Shown in pieces: positions 35,111-47,491 of a DNA stretch of 64,000 bases. How positions within the stretch are numbered: the stretch's first letter is position 1; every line of letters starts with the position of its first letter. A program made the translations under genes and the position numbers. Location: the NCBI GenBank assembly GCA_017979445.1, contig CM030707.1, positions 20,714,586-20,778,585 on the forward strand. The letters are read 5' to 3'. Under the pieces are notes generated by a model that did no database searches, was not told where the DNA came from, and worked only from the letters and a program-made list of their open reading frames with translations. Source of the DNA: Akebia trifoliata. Taxonomy: Eukaryota; Streptophyta; Magnoliopsida; Ranunculales; Lardizabalaceae.

Positions 35111-36480
35111 AACAGACTCTCTTCCACTGCGAGTACATTGGGGCACCTATGTGGTACCTACCAAATGATTTTTAATCCTCAAGTACTTAGAATGAAGTTG
35201 TAGAAAGTAATGGGGTTAAGTATTCCCAATTTCCATCCAACCATCCTAGTGTTCTACCCAACCCTTCCAGATTTCTAAATTACCAACCCAAAGACCATCT
35301 CGACCTCCCACATAGTCGAAACTCTATCCACGAATCTTCCCAAAAACTCCTTAGTATGAAGTGTAGTCTGATCTCCATCTAACTTATAGGTATAAAATTT
35401 AGATAAAAAATATTTACTTGATTCTCAAAACTCAATAGAAAAAATAAAAAATGGCGCTTAATATGTTTGGAGTGCCCTCTACTACTTCCCTCTACATTGT
35501 GTACTCAAAAAGACCAAAAGATACATCCAAAGGCTATCCGTTTCAAATCCCTAACCTAAAACCATCCATCAAGATCCCTTCTTTAAATCCCAATCAACTT
35601 TACCACCAAAATTATATATTAATAGCCTAATTTTTATACCTTAACCATGTGCAAGGCTTTGATCAACCAATCAATAATCCCACAAAAACTAATTTTTCAA
35701 AGAAAAACACAAAAGAAGCATTCGTTTTTAGGAAGGGTGATTAGGGTACCTAACACCTTCTCCTTTCTCATTCGAACCACTTACATTAAACCTATGATCC
35801 GATGACCAAATTGAAAGTCATTCAAATCTATGGGTGACTGTTCACACCCTTGAATAGTGGTGACTCTTTAAATCCATAACTAAACCAACTCCAACCCTAA
35901 TCCTCTAGAAAAGGGAAACCAAGGAGATGGAAGATCTATTAGTGCCTTTGATCGAAAATGGTCCTACCCTATCGTGTGAACCTCAAAAGATCTCCGCTCT
36001 ACAAAGACTGCCTTTTCAAACAAGGGTTTGATCATCATAAAAGGAAAGAGGAGTTTCGTGAATGTCAAGAGTGATGTTGTTCTCCAAGGTGTCTCATACC
36101 ACTACTAGGGAGTTCAAAACAACAACGGGAGGTCTATTCACTAGTCTTTTACATATGTTATCTATCTAGTGAAAATACGTTTTTCTTTTGAACACCCTTT
36201 GAAAATAGAAATCAACATCCAAGTATGCAATCAACACCCAGAAATACTTAATTTAAACCTTGGCTTGTGCCTAAACAACTTTCTGTTCACAATGTGAAAA
36301 AAGCCCAAATGTAACGGCCCTGGCCATCAAATTTCATAAAATTCGATGAACAAAGGGGTTGAATTTTTCATTGTCAAATTTTATTTTCAACTCAAATTAA
36401 TGAAGGACGAGAGAAATTCGACATCTTTAAGCTATCAAGAATTTCGACAGTCCTAGACCATCAAAATTCAATATCTAAAA
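35111..36480. other. AT-rich DNA between CACTA ends
   Basis: No open frame with a recognisable domain. A GGGTACCTAACACCTTCTCC motif near 35743 recalls gypsy Tat/Ogre-type sequence, perhaps an older fragment. Confidence 0.35.
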
Positions 36481-36995
36481 TCTGTGGGCCTTGGCCCATC
36501 AATTTTTTCTGTCGAATTTTCTAGTTCTCACGTAGTGGTTCACCCTACTTAGCACTTCAAACATATAAAATATCATTCAACCTACAAGGCTTACAACCAC
36601 CATGGGGTCACTCAACAAGTACTACAATCAACGGGGTCACTTCCAGACCCTGACAACATTAAGTTGACCTATGTAGATGAATATCTTCCCTATCTCACAT
36701 CTATTAGGGCTATTAACATCCCTAATCTCAATAAAATTGGGGATGAAGTATCTTTCCCTCATTTTGTTGATGTCTAAGATGGAGAAAAAGAAATGGAGGT
36801 TGTAATGAAATATTTTTTACTTCTTAATAGTTATTAGTTATGTATGTCCTCACAAACAAACATTGTAATGAAATATTTGGGAGTATTACAATTAGAAGTC
36901 AAGAATAGTGTAACAATAATTTTTTTTTAAATATTACATGTATTTATAGAATTAATCTAAATTTAGCCTTAAAAGTAAAAGAAACTTCAATAATT

Positions 36996-37155
36996 TTTTT
37001 GGATGGGTTAACCTTAAAATACAAGGTTCGGAAATCCCTCCAAGCATTTGTAGTACCCCACAAACCACATATACCATGTAAGCAGGGATAAATCCAAACG
37101 GGTGTCCAACGAGGGGGTTTGAACTCAAGACCTTTTCCCTTTTTGCAAGGAAGAC
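36996..37155 (-). mobile_element. tRNA-related SINE
   Basis: On the minus strand a B-box-like GAGTTCAAACCC lies near the 5' end and a T-interrupted A tract near the 3' end. The insert is flanked by ACTTCAATAATT (36984-36995) and ACTTCAATTATT (37156-37167), an 11-of-12 direct repeat that fits a target duplication. The A box is weak. Confidence 0.6.
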
Positions 37156-37439
37156 ACTTCAATTATTAAAACAGATATTAATTATTAAATTACTAATAAA
37201 AAACATTATTAATTGATATTGTGTTGTCATAACTAACTAGGGTGGGGAATAGCATAGTAATCCAATTGATACTAGTTAAATTCTATTAATAGTACCAAAA
37301 AATACAACCAATTTATGGACATAGAGTAAGTGAAAATGTAATAGCTACGGACAATAGTGAACCCATGATTGTATTTTTCAATACAAAATTTGTTGAATAA
37401 AATGTGCTTATTTTCTTAAAATTTTCAATTCTAAATTGT

Positions 37440-37920
37440 AAAAGAGGTATTTTTTTTTTTGTTGTCGGAGCTACAATCTGTTGGGTGGACCATGACCCAC
37501 AATTTTATGTATAAATATTCTGTGATTTTCTCATAAAGGTATTAAGTCAATTACATAGGGAATAATTGAGAGTTTCTATTTATTTTTTGGAAACCTCTAT
37601 TTGGCAAGGATTAGAATTCTTTGGTGGGTCAGTTTCTAATTTAGAGAGGATCTAGGCCCCTACTCCTATCTATTTAAGTATGGATCGACTCCCCTATATG
37701 TGTGTGATTTTCAGTTAAGAAAATCAAGAACTCTCATATGGTATACATGTCCAAGCCATGGAAAGGTATTTGAGCTCTTGGAGATCAAAATTCCATCAAG
37801 AAGGTTAGGATCCATAGAAAGAAGATCAAGGAGGAGAAGGTGAGTCTAGGGATCAAAGAAGTTCACCAAAGGGGATTTGTTATTTGCAGGATATCGATTC
37901 AATGGAAATGGTGGCAATTC
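37440..37920. other. Unassigned spacer, possible LTR remnant
   Basis: A TGTTGGGTGG start near 37477 and the general layout could be an LTR, but no partner, primer site or target duplication is visible. Confidence 0.2.
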
Positions 37921-38640
37921 CAGTTAAATGTGTTAAAGTTCTTGATATATAAAAATTCCTCCACTTTATTTATAATCTGACTTGGGCATATCTGACTTGG
38001 GCATTGGTGAGTGTCTACTAGGAAGACAAAAAAGGTACCAAATTGGTGCTTTAGGGCAGAGAATTGGACTAAATTTGTTAAAAGTTCTTGTTATATAAAA
38101 TTTCTCCACTTTATTTATAATTTGACTTGGGCATTAAAATATCTTTGGTGGGTGTTTGATAGGAAGAAAAAAGAAGGCACCAAATTGGTGCTTTAGGGCA
38201 GATGATTGGGTTAAATGTGTTAAAGTTCTTGACATATAAAAATTTCTCCACTTTATTTATAATCTGACTTGGGCATTAAAATATCTTTGGTAGGTGTCTA
38301 ATAGGAAGACAAAAAAGGTACCAAATTGGTGCTTTAAGGCAGAGGATTGGACTAAATGTGTTAAAGTTCTTGATATATAAAAATTTCTCCACTTTATTCA
38401 TAATCTGACTTGGGCATTAAAATATCTTTGGTAAGTGTCTAATAGGAAGAAAAAAAAAGGTACCAAATTGGTCTTGGGCATTAAAATATCTTTGGTAGGG
38501 GTCTAATAGGAAGAAAAAAAAAAGGTACCAAATTGGTGCTTTAGGGCAGAGGTTGACTAAATGTGTTAAAGTTCTTGATATATAAAAATTTCTCCACTTT
38601 ATTTATATAATTTGACTTGAACATCAAAATATCTTTGATA
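37921..38640. repeat. Minisatellite, period 141-146 bp
   Basis: Five units, anchored on GTTCTTGATATATAAAAATT at 37938, 38084, 38225, 38366 and 38571. The last interval is about 64 bp longer because part of a unit is duplicated again. The units encode no conserved frame. Confidence 0.85.
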
Positions 38641-39892
38641 GGTAATCAATGAAACGGAAGTCTTGATGGCAAAAACGTACACCTTCCGAATCCCTGAATT
38701 TATTTCAAAAATGAATATAGAAAATGCTCAAATGCTACAAATAGAAAACACCAATCAAACCATTTAAATGCGTTAATTTATTAAGGAATGGGCCAAAAGT
38801 CCTAACATCCATGGATGGATGAGCATTGATACGGATGTCTGTTTGAAAGTTCAATTATAAAACCATTTTTCTTATTCGTAGGTTAGTCGTTAGAACAAAT
38901 AACTTGACTCATAGGATACCTTAGAGCAGATTGTTGAGAAGAAATGCCATGTGGCAACGTAAAAGATGGAGATGATAGCGGGCCGTATCTAGTACGGTAG
39001 CGCGTCGTGAAGACTGAAACAACAAGCATCAACGCGTCCTCTGTGGTCCCATCTCTTCATCTTACCCTTTTTAAAATGAAATAGAAAGTCATAACAATTT
39101 TTATATTAACACCCTTTAAAATGCCGAGTGGCTTTTTCTGTTTTTTTGAATAATGATTTTCTGACACGCCCTTATGTATAATTATAAATTTATTTTTTTT
39201 TTGTGTATCTCAAGACAAATGATCTACGATTTTGTAATGGAGGCATGGGGGTCAAATTATCACGATTTTTTTTTTCCAATGGATCTTTAGCCTAGTTTGA
39301 TGCAAACATCTTTTTTGTCATGGGCCCAAATCGGGTGCGGATTGTAAAAAAGAAATCCGATTGATTTGGTTTGGTTCCGGATTAAGGGTATAATAGAGCC
39401 AAACCAATCCGAGAATTGAACTAATTTTTATATCTATTATAATATATATATATATATTTATTTAAAAATAAAACCCTTTCCTAATTTCATTATTTTATTC
39501 TTCATTTTCATCTTCTTCAAATTTGAAGAAAACCTAACCATCATTCGTCTTCCTCACTCACCTCGTTAGAAAGCGAAGAGGTAACCCATCTCTCTCTCTC
39601 TCTCAACTGTGTTAGTGTGTTAGAGGTAACCCATTAAAGTCTTCAACTTCATCTCTTCTATTTTTTTTATAACAAAAACTCATAAAAAATGTGCCTACTT
39701 TTAATCACAAAGCAATTCAACTTTAAACAAGCAACAAGTAAGATTTGGTTTTTAGAATGACTTTGATCTTCAATCATCCCTTACAATGCAAGTGTTAAAT
39801 GATTTTTATTTTCTAATTTTTCATGATTTTTATTTTTAATGTGTTATGCGTGATGCTTTGTTTATATTAAAATAATAAGTATCACTATATGA
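38641..39892. other. Spacer with hAT-like subterminal text
   Basis: The stretch 39320-39420 contains ATTTGGTTTGGTTCCGG and similar text common in hAT MITEs. A possible partner end TGCACCCCTA lies at 42032-42041, beyond the CACTA-related DNA. A CTCT microsatellite is at 39589-39604. No gene. Confidence 0.3.
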
Positions 39893-40150
39893 AAAAAGCC
39901 TATATTTGACGGTCTTAGCCTGTCAAATTTTGATAAATTTGACGGACCATCCCGTCAAATATGCTCGTCAAATATTTTATTGTAGAATTATTTTTTTTTT
40001 GACGGCTCTGGACTATCAAATTATTGGAGAATGAGATTTAAAAAAAAAAAAATCCATAAAATATGGCCGTCAAATTTTGAGGTTTTACAAATAATAGCAC
40101 AGTCCTCTAATTCACCAATCACAATAAATAAAATAATAAAAAAAAATAAA
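39893..40150 (+). repeat. CACTA terminus, second element of the family
   Basis: CACTATATGAAAAAAGCC starts the element, followed by TTTGACGG subterminal repeats and DNA almost identical to the reverse complement of 34860-35110. The right end was not found, so element length is unknown. Confidence 0.6.
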
Positions 40151-40930
40151 AAAAATCAAAAAATCAAAAAACAAAAGAAAAATCATAAAACAAGCTCCAA
40201 ATTAAACTAAACATTTCAAAATTCATATTATATATTGAAATTCTATTACTAAACAAGCTCTAATAGAAATAATTGGGCACTAACAAATGAAATTGAGTCA
40301 CATAATTGCTTCGAAATAAAACATAATCAGAAGAAAATTGTCGTGATGCCTTTCATCTCTTCTGGCTCTCTCTGCTTTATCGTATCCTCTTATTTTCCTC
40401 AAAGTATGGATTTCTTTTACATCGCCACCGTTTCCTAGATCAAATAATCTTTATTGGTTCGATTTCTATGATTTCACGATCCTCTGTAATAATACAGTCA
40501 GTATGAGCACTGAAAAAAAAAGCCAAAATACAACAACATTAAAATCTTTATTTGTATTATTTAAAAGAAGAAAAAAAAAAAGCAAGTCTAACATGCCTTC
40601 CATGATGATGTATATGATCAATGGCTGCATACACATCATCCACGATCTCAATTGTGCAAAGCCATCGAATTGTACTCATGATGAAATGAGTGTGCCTTCT
40701 CAAAATTTAACGAGGCACTCACTCTCGGCCCCCCATATAGAGTAATGCCTGTAATGGATAAAGTAACATGAGCTAGAAAAGTTTCACGCTTATCCTTTGA
40801 TGGTTTGCCTCTACAAAATGTTAATAAAGAAAATATTAAAGCATCATCATCATCACCATCTTTATCATAACCCTATTTCATCATTTATTTCTATTTTGAG
40901 CAAAATGTATAACATGCATCCTATACAATG

Positions 40931-41370
40931 CTATCCCAGAACCAGACAAAACACAATATTTGGATCTGGGGCAAGTAAGTCTGCCACTTGGGCCATACTC
41001 ACATCCAATATCCTCAAATCCAGGTAATCAAAAAAGAACTTTTTAATAAAGAAAGCCATACCTTCACTACGAAGACCTACAATGAGCTCATTAAGCCCAC
41101 CAATCTTCACCAAATCTTTGTGTACACGAAGTGTTTCCTGACAATACCAAGGTGAACAATGCTGAGTGTTTTTATCTCACAAAAAGTAGAGAGTAATTAC
41201 TAATAGCATATATTAGTCAGAAATAAAAAGCCAGATCTGCAATATGTAAAATCTTGTTCATCACAGTATCATCTAGCATGTCAATCAAAAGAAAGGATAA
41301 AGGAATTACCATTTCATTGCAGGCAACAAGATAGTCTATCTTTGCATAAAAAACAATGCGTTTGGCCATA
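40931..41370 (-). pseudogene. Spliced gene fragment of unknown identity behind a CACTA end
   Basis: On the minus strand, 41370-41310 encodes DMAKRIVFYAKIDYLVACNE and ends at a GTAATT donor. A second block near 41145-41056 encodes CQETLRVHKDLVKIGGLNEL plus IVGLRSEG and ends at a GTATGG donor. The codon content and splice-like edges suggest exons of a host gene. I do not recognise the family. Position to the right of a CACTA end suggests capture, as in the neighbouring element, but the right terminus is missing. Confidence 0.4.
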
Positions 41371-41879
41371 TCAAAATTAGTGGTTTACAAAAAAACATTG
41401 TCATAAATTTTGTCACTTATTGTCCCATGAACCATCTCCTATACATAAACTTTTTAGATGGTAAAATAATTTTAAAAAATGATAGAAAATCCACATAAGA
41501 TGCAGAACCTACAAATTGCATCTTCTATTTTATTAATTTTAAAAGTTGAAACAAGAAATGAAGCACTTACCTACAAGGGTGATTGTAAGAAATCCCTATA
41601 ACCAAACTGGCATGAGAATTGCAAATGTCAACAGAAAATAGTAGCACATGCCATGAAGTCAACAAATGAAAAGTACATATGCTTTCTGGTGGTAATAATC
41701 TTTAAAAGGTGGGGAAGGGAAGAGGAGGGGAGGGGGTAGCTTGGACAAATAACTCAGCTGAACACAATCATGAGGTTGTGTATGTTGATGTTTTGTTTAT
41801 GCGTATTATGTATTACGTGTGATGCTTTGTTTAATATTTATTTTGCTTAGTTTTAAGTTTTAACTATTTTAATTTTACT

Positions 41880-42041
41880 ATTGAAAATATAAGTATGAGA
41901 ACCAAGAACCGATCCGATCCAAGGTTGATTTGAATTGGTTTGATTCTATAGGGTAATTGGACTGGTACGATTCCAAATTTGTAAAACCGATCATGTTTGG
42001 TTCGATTCCAATTTTGTCAAAATCCGAACCATGTGCACCCC
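41880..42041. repeat. hAT-like terminal fragment
   Basis: AACCGATCCGATCC-type text, then GTTTGGTTCGATTCC, ending GTGCACCCCTA at 42041. The end matches the terminus of the complete hAT MITE at 59350-60153 (TGCACCCCTA). The left terminus is not found. Confidence 0.4.
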
Positions 42042-42113
42042 TAAATTCTGGGGGGCAATAAATAAAATGAATCTGGTCCATTATCAATGTTAACCAATTA
42101 AGTCTCATGAAAG

Positions 42114-42267
42114 CCTAATCGTTTATTTTTATTTTTATTTTTGGTTTTATAGGCAGGATAAGGGGTTAGTGGTTAATGGAGTTGAAAATGGGCTCAACGG
42201 GATTTGAACCTGGGTCATGCGATCAACTCTCCTCTAGGTCTTTACCACTCAGCTAAGTGTCATCTTC
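42114..42267 (-). mobile_element. tRNA-derived SINE with A and B boxes
   Basis: On the minus strand the 5' part carries an A box TTAGCTGAGTGGT and a B box GGTTCAAATCCCG at tRNA-like spacing, and the 3' end has an AAAAATAAAAATAAA tail. CATGAAAG at 42106-42113 and 42268-42275 flanks it as a probable target duplication. It keeps both pol III boxes, unlike the other SINEs here. Confidence 0.8.
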
Positions 42268-42519
42268 CATGAAAGTGTCACCCTTAATCGTAGAGTTTGT
42301 GAAATAAATCTTGATGGAAAGTATTTTCAATGGAATTATTCCAACATTTCATGACTAAGAGCCTAGAATGCAAAGCAAGACAACAAGAAGCATGTTTCTC
42401 AATTAAATACGTGATATAATAGATTGATAAATATTGAGTTGACTCATGTCTCTCAAATGTAGTTTGAATTTTACAAGAAATTTCAAAATATGTACATGTC
42501 AATGGCAATTTCGGATCCA

Positions 42520-42745
42520 ATAAGCAGTCAGAGTCCATAGGTTGTGAGTTCGATGTCTAGTATGAGCAATATTTTCTCGGGACCACCAATGAGGCTGCAC
42601 CCTCACTTACCGAGTGTGTGTGATGTGCTGACGTTACACGTGCCCAAGGAAGGGACCCATATGCCTTTGCTCTGGCCCTGGCTCTCTTGATCCCCTTAGT
42701 TGGATGTAAGTTTGGACACCCCTGACATAAAAATAAAAATAAAAA
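42520..42745 (+). mobile_element. Probable tRNA-related SINE
   Basis: A B-box-like GTGAGTTCGATGTC at about 42545 and an AAAAATAAAAATAAAAAT tail near 42728-42748 fit a plus-strand SINE of about 220 bp. No clear target duplication and only a weak A box. Confidence 0.45.
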
Positions 42746-43149
42746 TATTTTTTTTTATCAAGATGTGGCCATGATGAAATACGATATAATTACTAGAGAT
42801 TTGGCTAATTATATAAATGTAAGATTATAGATGAAAGCAAAGTTACAAAATTCAAATTGAAGAGCCTCAATACTGTATTAAAATTTCTACTAACATATCT
42901 GTGTAAAAGCAATTACAAGGTCAATTAGATCGACTAGGTGGAAGTTAGGGAGATTGAAATTGGACTAGATTCGATATACACATTATGATTTAAAATCAAT
43001 AATAGGTGTGGAGCGAACATGAATGAATCCAGTTGTCCTTATTTCTTAAAGAGTGTTCCACATGACTTCTCTATTTCCTACTGATGTACTAATAGACAAC
43101 TATTATTATGTATAATATTACTGGTACTATCTTCCGCTTTTCCTTGTAA

Positions 43150-43427
43150 TATTAATAAGGAATATTTATTTATAAAAAAAAACATATTTTATTTATTATT
43201 TATCAAAAAAGTAATAATTTTTGTAAAATTTTCGAAAGGAACCTATTTCGACTATTGAGGGCCGAAAGTTATTTTTTTTTTTAATCAAAATTCGACAGTT
43301 TAAATGCCAAATGTTATTAATTTAAATTATTAAAATCTACCACTTATGCGGAATTTATAAAGGAAGTGGGTTTGTTTGATGGTTTCCAAAGAAAAGTCGG
43401 CACCTGACACATTTACGGTTGAAAGGC
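43150..43427 (+). repeat. Flanking block also present inverted near 57.0-57.3 kb
   Basis: The segment with TAATAATTTTTGTAAAATT, CGACAGTTTAAATGCC and GTCGGCACCTGACACATTTA recurs in reverse complement at about 57010-57330. In both places it borders a copy of the long foldback element, but in opposite orientation. Confidence 0.55.
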
Positions 43428-46010
43428 GAGTGCGATTTTGTTGATGCACACTGACCGCGCATTCCTATTGGAGGATTGCTTGAAATATTTTTGTAACAAT
43501 CCCTCTATCTTAATTTTGTTTACAATCCATATACTCTTTATTAATTAAATTCAAATTCAAACACGTCATTTTCAATTGAAATAGCAAAACACTTGTCTTA
43601 CTAACGTAATAAGATTTTAATCCTTACTAAGGGTCATTTTACTCATATGGATAACCAAATCACCAGTCCAACACTACCATTACCCTCTAAATTTCTTCGA
43701 AAGCTTCAGATCAAAAATATAAAATTCAAGAAATAATTTTTTTTTTTTTTTTTTTGAGTTTGATGTAAGATTTTGAAAATTACTGAACTTCCAAATAACT
43801 CCCAAACTTAAAATTGAACTACAATGGGTGAAAAATAACCTTTTTTTGGATTTATTTTTCCAAAGTTGATATACTTTTCTCCTCGACAATGTTGAAGCAT
43901 TTGATCATGGATGCCACAAGATGAGCCCAATGTTAGTCGAAAATAGTAAAATATTTTAGAGAAGCATTTTTCCTACTAATTTAGTAAGATTTCAAATCTT
44001 ACTAAGGATCATTGAGCTCAAATGGATTACCAAATTGGCAATCCAAAACTAAGGTTTTTTATCTTAAAAAAAATTTATGAAAAAAAAAAAACTATATTTT
44101 TTTGAATGAGAATGATTTTCTCAAAAATTTTAAATAAAAATAATAATAATGAATGAAAAATATTTTTCTAATTAACCTGCAAAAATAAAAGGTGGTGTTT
44201 TAACTTTTTACTATGAGAGATATTTTAAAAGAGGGGTTATTCACACCCCAACTTTTACTTATTACATCCCAATTACTTAAATTAATTATCACACCCCAAT
44301 TAAAGATCAAAACAAATATTACTAAGGTTTATCTCAAATTACAATCTCATCATAATAAAATATTATAGCATTCATTCAAACAATTTCAGTAGCTTTTTAC
44401 AATTAAAAAAGGTTCATAGAAAATCCTAAACCTAAAACAAAAGAATCTAAGAAAAAATAAATGTGAATTTCTATTGGCACCTCAACTTTTACTTATTCTC
44501 AACCATTCACCTATATTCCTTATTTATTATTAAGGTTTGCCTCTAATTACAATCTCAACAGAATAAAATATTATAGCACTCATTCAAACAATTTCAATTA
44601 CAACTAAAAAAAAGGTTAATATAAAATCTTAAACCTAAAACAAAAGAATCTAAGAAAAAAAAAAGAATTTCTATTGGCACCCCAACTTGTACTTCTTTTC
44701 AACCATTCACCTGTTTTCTTTATTTATTATTAAGGTTTGCCTTTAGTTACAATCTCAACAAAATAAAATTTTATAGCACTCATTCAAACAATTTCAATAG
44801 TTTTTTACAATTAAAAAAAATGTTCATATAAATCTTAAACCTAAAACAAAAGAATCTAAGAAAAAAAAAGAATTTCTATTAACACCCCAAATTTTACTTA
44901 TTCTCAACCATTCACCTATTTTCTTTATTTATTACTAAGATTTGCCTCAAATTACAATCTCAACATAATAAAATATTATAGCACTCATTCAAATAATTTT
45001 AGTAGTTTTTTACTATTAAAAAAATATTTATATAAAAATCTAAACCCAAAGCAAAAGAAAAGAAAAAAAAAGGAGAGAGTTTCTATTGGCACCTCAACTT
45101 TTACTTATTCTCAACCATTCAATTGTTTTCTTTATTTTTAATTGGGGTGTAATAAGCAAAAGTTGGGGTGGCAATAACATATATCTTAAAATATCTCTCA
45201 TAGTAAAAAGTCGAAACACCTCCTTTTATTTTTGCAGGTAAATTAGAAAAAACATTTTTCATTCATTATTGTTTTTTTATTTTTTTCATTTTTTCATCTG
45301 AATTTTCAAGGAACATTTTCATTCAAAAAGCATAATTTGTTTTACATAAATTACTTTTTTGATTTTTTTTTAATAATAAAAAAACTTGGTATTGGATTCA
45401 CAATTTGATAATTCATTTGAGCTTAATGACTTTTAGTAAGATTTCAAATTTTACTAAGTTAGAACGAAAAATGCTTCTCTAAAATACTTTATTGTATCCA
45501 AGTAATCTTGGGCTCACTTTGTACCATTTAAAAACATGATTGGATGCTTCAATATTATAATGGACAAAAGTATATGAATTTTGAAGATACAAATCTCAAA
45601 AAAATAATTATTTTTCACCGTTGTATTTCAATTTAAAGTTTGAGAGTTCTTTGAAAGTTTGGCAGTCATCAATTTTCAAAAACTTGGATCAAGTTAAAAA
45701 AAAGTTGTTTATTAATTTTTTTTTAAAAAAAAAAATCTTTATGGAACTTAAAAGGTTGTGGTAATGTTGGACTGGTGATGTAGTTACCCATACGAGTAAA
45801 ACGACCCTTAAGTAAACATTAAAATCTTATTACATTAGTAAAATAAGTGTTTTGATATTTCAATTGAAAATGACGGTGTTATGATTTGTATTTAATTAAT
45901 AAAGAGTATAGGATTGTAAATAAAATTAAGATGGTGTAACTCTTGTAAAAATATTTCAAGCAATCCTCCAATAGGATTGCACGGTCGCTATGCTGGTCAA
46001 CAAAATCCCA
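43428..46010. mobile_element. Long foldback element, copy 1
   Basis: The left end GAGTGCGATTTTGTTGATGC and right end CAACAAAATCCC are inverted, and the inverted similarity extends for roughly 800 bp on each side, for example CTATTGGAGGATTGCTTGAA and its complement near 45950. The centre holds a tandem array. There is no coding capacity. The size and long terminal inverted repeats suggest a non-autonomous Mutator-like or foldback element. No target duplication could be fixed. Confidence 0.65.
44238..45150. repeat. Tandem array of about 205 bp inside foldback copy 1
   Basis: About five units begin with CACCCCAACTTTTACTTATT-like text near 44245, 44480, 44680, 44885 and 45085, each with AATCTCAACATAATAAAATA and a poly-A/G stretch. 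Copy 2 of the element holds only one to two units (58060-58215). Confidence 0.75.
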
Positions 46011-47000
46011 TTGGCAAAATGTGTGATGTACCAGTTCTTATCTAAATTGTATGGTTGAAACAATTGTTATCTACTGAGTACTGATTTCTTATGGATAGAA
46101 AGAGAAGAAGTTTGAAAATTTCTGATTTTCAAATTGAATGTAATAGAAAAAATATTACCTAAATAAAATGGTTGAGGCATGTACAATGCACTGTCTTAAA
46201 ACGAAATTCGCCTTTACAACGGTATTACAGTCTGTAGGCGTTCCTTCTCCAAGATACAATAACCCATATTTCCAATAGGGTACTCTAAATTAGAAACGTA
46301 ACTTTCAACTTGACGATATTGTGTGTTCTCACAAAGAATAATAATAAAGTGTACTGATAGTTAAAAATATGTAATATAAAAAAATAGATCAAGTGAGTTG
46401 AATTGACTAAACATTGGAAATAAATAAAGAGAAAGTGACTGTTTAGAATAAACATAATTTATTCTATTCTAATAAACACATTGTAGATCCAGATCCCAAT
46501 CCCAATTGGAACTTTGGATTTTTCTCTTGGCCCCTTGTGTGCGCGCGTGAGTCTGCTTACTATTTCTATCCGCTTTAAAGTTATTAGAAGTATAACTATT
46601 TAAGAATTGCAAATCAATTATTCTCTTAGTCAAGATGTGAGACTAAAATTATTCAATGCAAAAACAAAACATCAACTAAACTAAAGCAATAAAATAAAAA
46701 GTAAAAAGCATAAAACATAAAGTAAACATGAAATTGAATTATCCTATGGTTAAAAGATTGTTATACCATATAGTTAAAACTATCGAATATTAAAGGGTTT
46801 TTCCAATTCAACCCTCTAAATTCCAACAATAGTTTGGTACATTACACGTTTTGGAAATTCTTATACGTTTATAACATAGTGGAGCTAAGATCCATTATCC
46901 TCATTGTAGCCTCATCACCCAATGACATCCACGTGGAGGAATAACTCTGAAATCACACCATCAATCAGCAGGCAAACAGTCAACCCAGGCACTTGTAAGC
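46011..47000. other. Spacer left of the gypsy element
   Basis: AT-rich with no open frame of note. Its last five bases TAAGC (46996-47000) are the gypsy target duplication. Confidence 0.4.
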
Positions 47001-47488
47001 TGTGGGGGGAAATTCTTGAGCACGGACACGTGGCTCGATCAGGGGCCAAGATTAATGATTTGAGGACGTGGCTCGGTTATTAATCCCGACGAATGCATGT
47101 ATTCGAAGCTCGGAACTGTGCCATCAGCTCGTAGGTCGGTATGACAGGTCTGACAGATAAGCCTGCAGTGCCAGTTCTAACCACCCACGTCATGTCAGAC
47201 CAAACCTGACTTTCTCAGAAGCGATAGGGCAGTTGCAACAACTCCTGTAGCTGACATGTCAGGGAGTAGGCTAACTACCCCAAGTCACCTCAAGGGGTGG
47301 CACAGAAAACGATCAGGTTGAACGCCTATATAAGGGAGAAAACTACGAGTAAAAAAGGTTCGAATTCTTCTTCTCTAAAGCACATTACACTGATCAATTT
47401 GGCTAACTTGATCGTCGGAGTGGGCTGTTTTGCAGGTCCCCCCGAGCTTAAAGAGAAGGAAAGTGTAGTGCCATTTCGTGCATCTACA
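47001..47488 (+). repeat. Gypsy 5' LTR, 488 bp
   Basis: It runs from TGTGGGGGGAAATTC to GCATCTACA. A TATA box TATATAA lies at 47327-47333. The LTR has canonical TG and CA ends. Confidence 0.95.
47327..47333 (+). promoter_or_regulatory. TATA box in gypsy 5' LTR
   Basis: TATATAA followed by a GAAGG/AAAACT leader region; a start about 30 bp downstream is expected. The same motif is at 56576-56582 in the 3' LTR. Confidence 0.6.
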
Positions 47489-47491
47489 ATT

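Larger units (their letters stand above)
32873..36537. mobile_element. CACTA-type transposon with captured host gene fragments
   Basis: The left end reads CACTACATGAAAATCG; two candidate right ends, read inward on the minus strand, are CACTATGTGAAAAAAG (at 35110) and CACTACGTGAGAACTAG (at 36537). The 32873 and 36537 ends align over about 50 bp, including a GGGC-GCCC core, so they are the more likely pair; 35110 may mark a nested or older end. Subterminal TTTGACGG repeats are present. The 3-bp target duplication is not preserved for either pairing. No transposase is recognisable. Fragments of two host genes lie inside. Confidence 0.6.

Noticed and set aside
42114..42267. A- and B-box sequence as a tRNA gene
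   Set aside because: A cloverleaf is not preserved, and the A-rich tail and flanking duplication show a SINE.
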